A stretch of 60,000 bases of DNA, taken from Symsagittifera roscoffensis. Its lineage: Eukaryota > Xenacoelomorpha > Acoela > Convolutidae. Under the pieces are notes generated by a model. That model saw only the letters and a list, made by a program, of their open reading frames with translations, was not told the DNA's origin and searched no databases. The translations under genes and the position numbers were made by a program. The stretch is from contig NC_087062.1 of NCBI RefSeq assembly GCF_963678635.1, forward strand, positions 54,014,473-54,074,472, given 5' to 3'. Positions 55,565 to 60,000 of the stretch are shown here, one piece after another. Position 1 is the first letter of the stretch. Each line of letters starts with the position of its first letter.

Positions 55565-56589
55565 ATTCACTTCTATAATCATGAACGGTCCCCTCCTTTT
55601 CGTCAGGAGTTTCTTCGATCCAATCGGCGGGATAACGTTATGAAAGACCCGCATGTAGTCTCCTACTGTGTAAACTTTTGCACCAGCTGCTTTCTTATCA
55701 CATTATTTTCCTCTGCCTCGCCTGAGTTTGTTGCGTATTTCGTCTACATAAACCTTTTAGCTCCTGTTGACGTCTGATCACAGTCCTTACATAGTTTTGT
55801 GGCAATGTCTTCTTTCCATCATATTGCGGATAAATGAAAGTCAACGTCAATGCCTTCTCAAGTCCAGTCAACATCACGTGTGGGCTATTTCATGTGGTAG
55901 TATTTTGCGTACTCTCGTAAGATCCCATCACTTGTGGAACATATCTATCCCAATCTGTCATGTATCGGGAGCAATACACCCTCAACATCGACACCAAAGT
56001 CCGATTTTGTCTTTCTACTCAGCCATTTGTTTGGGAATGGTATGTCGTAGAATGAGCCTGAGGCAGTTCCATTGTATGATTGGAATGTCAACGGGCATCC
56101 ATGTCTTGCTATCCATGTATTGATCAAATGATCGCAAGTCTCCTCGGCAGAGGAAGCTATGCATGGCATGGCCTCTGCATACTTGGTGAAGTGATCGAGC
56201 ATCATCAAGACCTGATTATAGCCACTGTCTATCATACATATCTTCTGGTAATCGATCTGCACCACTTCAATAAACTCGGATGACTCGATTGACTGTAATG
56301 GAAATCGCAACTTACTAGGATATTTCATCTGTTGGCAAGACAGACATGCCGTAACCCACCTCTCGCATGCTTTCTTCCTCCCAGGCCACTCAACGCGTTT
56401 CAAACTCCGCAGGTATATTTTATCGATTCCTCGATGGCTCATCTGATCATGTGACCTGATTAAAAATTCCGTTTGATAGAGTTGCGGCAACTTTTTTGCG
56501 TTGTAATTGTATTGGATTTTGTCCTCTTCTCTCCTTTTGCAAGCAACGATACCATACTTGTTCAGATATAACCGTCTCTCTTTTTGCAT
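55565..56589 (-). pseudogene. Ty3/gypsy integrase
   Basis: H2C2 finger: H-DQMSH-RGIDKIY...CERWVTACLSCQQ (56460-56333). Core: FIEVVQIDYQK (56275-56240, first Asp of the DDE triad) and DHFTKYAEAMPC. The second catalytic motif has become FQSYNGTAS (Tyr where Asp is expected) near 56090-56065. A deletion follows, then MLTGLEKALTLTFIYPQYDGKK (about 55883-55818) and GAKVYTVGDY...LLTKRRGPF, the C-terminal GPF/Y module. Inactive. Confidence 0.85.
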
Positions 56590-56592
56590 ATA

Positions 56593-57060
56593 TTACTGTC
56601 TCAAGATTAGGTAATTATCTTCTTCCAGGGCTCGTTTGTCTGGTGCCACATTTTTGATCCACGTTTTCAAGCTACTTGTCATGTGGACATTTCTCTGCAC
56701 TCTTAGTAAGTCTGAGAGTCTGTATCTTGCATTCAAGTATGTCTTCGAGACGCTCAGGTGACCGTTCAGCTCATTGAGTTGATGCGCGTCATCTTCCATC
56801 TTAACACATCAAATCTTTGCCAATGGCTTTGTCTCCTGATTAAAAGATTCTAGGTCAATTCTGACTGCTTCCTTCTGTGGTAATAGGCTCATCGAACGTT
56901 TTGACACCGCTTTCATCTTCAGGTCATCTGCCGCGTTATCAAAGACTTTCTCACTCGGGAACAGGTAGCGATCACTATCAGGGTCCTGATACAACTCCCT
57001 GGCCAAGTCTCTTGCTCGAGTCTCCAACAGTAATGTGTGGATCGCCAACTCTGACAATTC
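56593..57060 (-). pseudogene. Ty3 pol linker between RNase H and integrase
   Basis: Two open stretches, 57057-56809 and 56799-56593 (LVSKTYLNARYRLSDLLRVQ-like text), precede the integrase finger in the same orientation with only one or two breaks. No conserved motif; position argues for the pol linker. Confidence 0.6.
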
Positions 57061-57064
57061 TGAT

Positions 57065-57535
57065 CCCGTGCTCGATTTCCTGTTCGAGTACTTGTCAGTC
57101 TCCGATCTCTTCTAAGTGTCGTCTACAGATGAGTCTGTCGTGGAGCATGTCTCCACGGCAGATTCGGATTAACTTGATTTATTCATCCATCCAAACTCCC
57201 AGGACAAATCTTTATCCACCTGGTCTTGTACATCTACGTACCTACTCAATGTTTGACTCCCCGGCCAAATTTTTTTGATCCAATTTTTTCTACTCGGCTT
57301 CTATCAAACCTTTATCAAGCGCCTCAATAATACTGTTTTTTTTTCGATTCAAGACCTCTTGTTACTTTTTTTTGTAGGATGTCCTCATTAAAACGCTTTG
57401 AAGAATTGAGAATACTAGAGTTGAGAATACCTACAATGCCTTCTTTTTTCTTTGTGCTGGTGTTTTGATGATTTTATCAAAACTTTCTTACCTATTATCA
57501 GCGAATCGACGGCTGCTGCCCATTCAGGGTCATCT
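57065..57535. other. decayed pol linker, weak coding signal
   Basis: Short readable pieces only (GESNIE, KLDQKNLAG), with many stops and poly-T runs. Confidence 0.35.
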
Positions 57536-57539
57536 CTAG

Positions 57540-58485
57540 TCACTTCTTTCTCTGCATCAATCCTGGTGTGCTCTTCACCGTTTTCTTTAGCAAAGACATG
57601 CTGTTAATGTTCATAGGAGAGAGTTCCTGTTGAAACAGGTTTGAAAGTATCAACAGATCCAAGGGCACTGGATCGTTCTTAGATAAGATCTTGATCTCTG
57701 CCGCTTTCTCCACTGGTAATTCAGGATGTCCTGGTATAGGATGTCCTGACTTAGGCAGCCATCTCGTCAAGTAAAGTGCTCCGTAAGCCTCTTTGTTCAA
57801 AAACGAGAACCCTTCATTGATCTCCGCTTGATTGGTCTGCTTCTGTTCCAATTTTTCATAAAACTCAGTTTTCTTGCTGAGGCGGTCAGCATTCTGGTGC
57901 TTGTCACGCATCATGTGCTCGATTTTCATGTGGTAGCCATCCAACCTGGCTATCCATCTACCAATGTAGCTCTGTTCCATCAAGTAAGTTCTCAACCAGG
58001 TTAATGCTCGTTGCCCACTCGCAACTTGAAGAGAGCACTCCCCAAGTAGGCGCGATACTTCACCACGAAGTTGACTACCACAAACAATTCTGCTTTTGGC
58101 GCACCGTATTTCATCTCAGTGTCGCTCAACATCTTACTGCCATATTCAATGCGACGGAGAACTGTACTCCTATTCCATTCTTGTTCCTGCAGCTGTGTTC
58201 CGGAGAAGCATCGGTGTCGAGAACATACACGACTTTCTACGTGGGCATACCAGAACTGTCACTTCGCACAGCTCCCGCTTTATGCTCTGGAAGGCTTTCT
58301 GTGCCCTTTCATTCCATTCGAACTTCTTCCCTTTGTTGCGCATCAGGTGCTGTATCGGGTAGTCTTTGTCTGCGTATCTTTTACGAAAGTTCGATGAAAT
58401 ATTCGCAAATCCTGGATGCTCATCAACTGCGTGTCCATTTGGGGGCCTTCCATGTTAACACAGCCTCCACCGCAACCGCATATGG
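57540..58485 (-). pseudogene. Ty3/gypsy RT end and RNase H
   Basis: Minus-strand text reads YADKDYPIQHLMRNKGKKFEWNERAQKAFQSIK (the RT-RNase H connection; 58375-58275). Then come RALTWLRTYLMEQSYIGRWIARLDGY and KIEHMMRDKHQNADRLSKK (58015-57865), the RNase H end with the HxNADxLS motif. The middle of RNase H is scrambled by shifts. The open frame 57995-57540 continues into the linker. Confidence 0.8.
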
Positions 58486-58487
58486 CC

Positions 58488-59279
58488 TCATGCCATGCTA
58501 TTGTACCATTTTCCCACGTACTTCATTGAGTCCCTAAGGATCTCGCATTTCGAGCGTTTGTATTTCAAACCAGCTCTCTTTATGCAGTCAAAGACCTCAT
58601 CGAGTCTGTCAATGTGGTCCTCCAAGGTGGGTGTAACTATCACTACGTCATTCTTATAGCACATCACGAGATTGCCATACTTCCTTGTTATGCTGGTCAA
58701 AGCCTGAGCCATCAGTCTTTGAAAGGTCGCCGTCGCATTGCACAAGCCGAAAGGCATCCTCTTCCACTGTTACAAACCTAACTCACATGCAATTGCAATC
58801 TTTCCTCTATCCTTTTTTTGCAGGGGAACCTGCCAGAAGGCAGAACCCAGGTCCAGTCTGGTGAAAAAGTTGGCATCGCCAAGCTTCGAGAGGCTCTCGT
58901 CTATGCGTGGTATTGGGTAAGCGTCCTTCAGAGTCACCGCGTGCAGGTTGCGAAAATCGCAGCAGAATCTTAGCTGTCCTCCTTTCAAGCGCTTCACTCC
59001 CTCTCTGTGGGGAACGGCGCCTTCCTCTAGTTCGATCTCGTGCTCCACGAAATTACAACCACCAATATCTGCTTTATGTTTTGAAAAAACGTCTGCGTTT
59101 TGATTTAAAACTACCCTGAGCAACTCAAACTCTCCTTCCCCCATCTTACCTCTTAGATGCTCTATCTCCAGCAAAACCCGTTTGTTTGACTCTAGTGCAT
59201 ATGAAGAGGGGCGTTCCGGAAAATTCGAGCAGCTCGATATGCCGTCATCTGTTTCAGATTTCATTGAAAAAAGTTTCAT
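58488..59279 (-). pseudogene. Ty3/gypsy reverse transcriptase
   Basis: NADVFSKHKADIGGCNFVEHEIEL (59115-59044) precedes the RT. After PHREGVKRL about 30 residues of the usual fingers region are missing, and the text resumes as GGQLRFCCDFRNLHAVTLKDAYPIPR (58985-58908). Motif A is FFTRLDLGSAFWQVPL (58868-58821). After a shift near 58770 come MPFGLCNATATFQRLM (58757-58710) and motif C as MCYKNDVVI, where Y-V-D-D is expected, so a catalytic Asp is lost. Strong family match; inactive copy. Confidence 0.92.
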
Positions 59280-59303
59280 TAATAATTTCGATGCATTAAC
59301 CCC

Positions 59304-59828
59304 TTATAAAATTTTAACCCTTTTGAAATCTTTATTTGCGTGAATTGGACAGTCTTTCACTCCATGTTTTTTCAGGCTCGGCGTTTCTTCATAGTCCTTC
59401 CTCATTGGCAAAGCGAAGCCAAATTTCCTTCTACGCTGGATTGAAAGCTTTTTGTCCAGTGAGATTATTGACTGTATCTTACTTCCTTGTGGCACCATCC
59501 CGATTGTCTGTCCGTAAACCATGTTCAAATTCATGCGAAAACTGCTCGGTGCCTTGGTTTCTTCCACCACTGATGCTTCAAAGGCGTTGAGCTGTTCTTG
59601 AGTTCTCTCGTTTTCGAGTTCGAGCTTGGCTTTTTGTTCTGTTTCCTTTGTCGCTAACTTTTGTTGAACTCTATCCAGGGCATCTATTGGTGCTGCCCTA
59701 TAGTCAATCTTAGAATCATTAGTTGCAGTTTCAGGCTCTGCACCACTCGTTTCGTCTAGCACGGCTTTCACATTCTTCGTAGCCAGCTCCTGCGGTTTCT
59801 CCTTCCTGCATGCTTCCGCCTCACTCAT
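59304..59828 (-). pseudogene. region upstream of the Ty3 reverse transcriptase
   Basis: 174 residues: an Ala/Glu/Lys-rich coiled-coil-like first half (KLATKETEQKAKLELENERTQ), then NLNMVYGQTIGMVPQGSKIQ and RRKFGFALPMRKDYEETPSLKK. It runs toward the RT in the same orientation with one stop between. No protease D-S/T-G motif is visible. Probably the gag-pol junction; gag would lie beyond the right edge. Confidence 0.6.
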
Positions 59829-60000
59829 CAGGCGTGCCTTGCTGGCTTTAACGCCTGATGGAGCCTATTTATGCCTAAGATACTTTATGTCCACCACAGC
59901 ATCCCAAAATTTTAGGCAATTTGTTTTAAAATGACCCTCCAGGTGGCGAAAGAAAAACCTGGAGACAAAATTTGCAATCACTCTTCTCATAAAATCTTTA

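Overview
The window is nuclear DNA of a multicellular animal. The evidence is intron-containing host genes with GT-AG junctions (RPS27A, geminin, an SR-like gene), an RSU1 orthologue (an integrin-adhesion protein), and a dense population of metazoan retroelements. Non-coding DNA is strongly AT-rich and the exons are more balanced. Four of the host genes have a pyrimidine-rich TTTCAG acceptor 5 to 32 nt upstream of the start codon, and three lie in a tight same-strand cluster. This points to an animal with spliced-leader trans-splicing and possibly operons. I cannot assign a phylum.

Layout. 1-9.3 kb (+ strand relics): 3' ends of three I/Jockey-type LINEs, a BEL/Pao zinc-knuckle scrap, and a pseudogenised family-B DNA polymerase of Maverick/Polinton type, followed by purine-rich and GATA repeats. 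9.3-31.7 kb: six host genes, all on the minus strand. They are the first exon of a LysM-domain protein, geminin (two exons), an unrecognised Ser/Arg-rich protein (two exons), CCDC86/Cgr1, ubiquitin-RPS27A (two exons, one intron holding a MITE-like element) and RSU1 (one exon). Between them are diverged tandem repeats (13.4-18.1 kb) and a ~310-bp satellite with a ~1.57-kb higher-order period (25.85-30.2 kb).

31.7-46.6 kb: nested retroelements. These are a Penelope-like element with a PHD finger inside its reverse transcriptase, several copies of a minus-strand LINE-like RT family whose C-terminus resembles restriction-like-endonuclease LINEs, a CR1-like LINE with a PHD-bearing ORF1, and an inverted duplication around a Ty3 fragment.

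46.6-60 kb: a minus-strand Ty3/gypsy-type element (RT, RNase H, integrase with a GPF module and a long acidic tail). Downstream of it lies about 7 kb of decayed but coherent coding sequence of unknown function. Almost all mobile elements are broken by stops, frameshifts or lost catalytic residues; the host genes are intact. The host genes are housekeeping or cell-cycle functions: ribosome assembly (RPS27A, CCDC86), replication licensing (geminin) and adhesion (RSU1). The closest-packed three (RPS27A, CCDC86, SR-like) could be co-transcribed.
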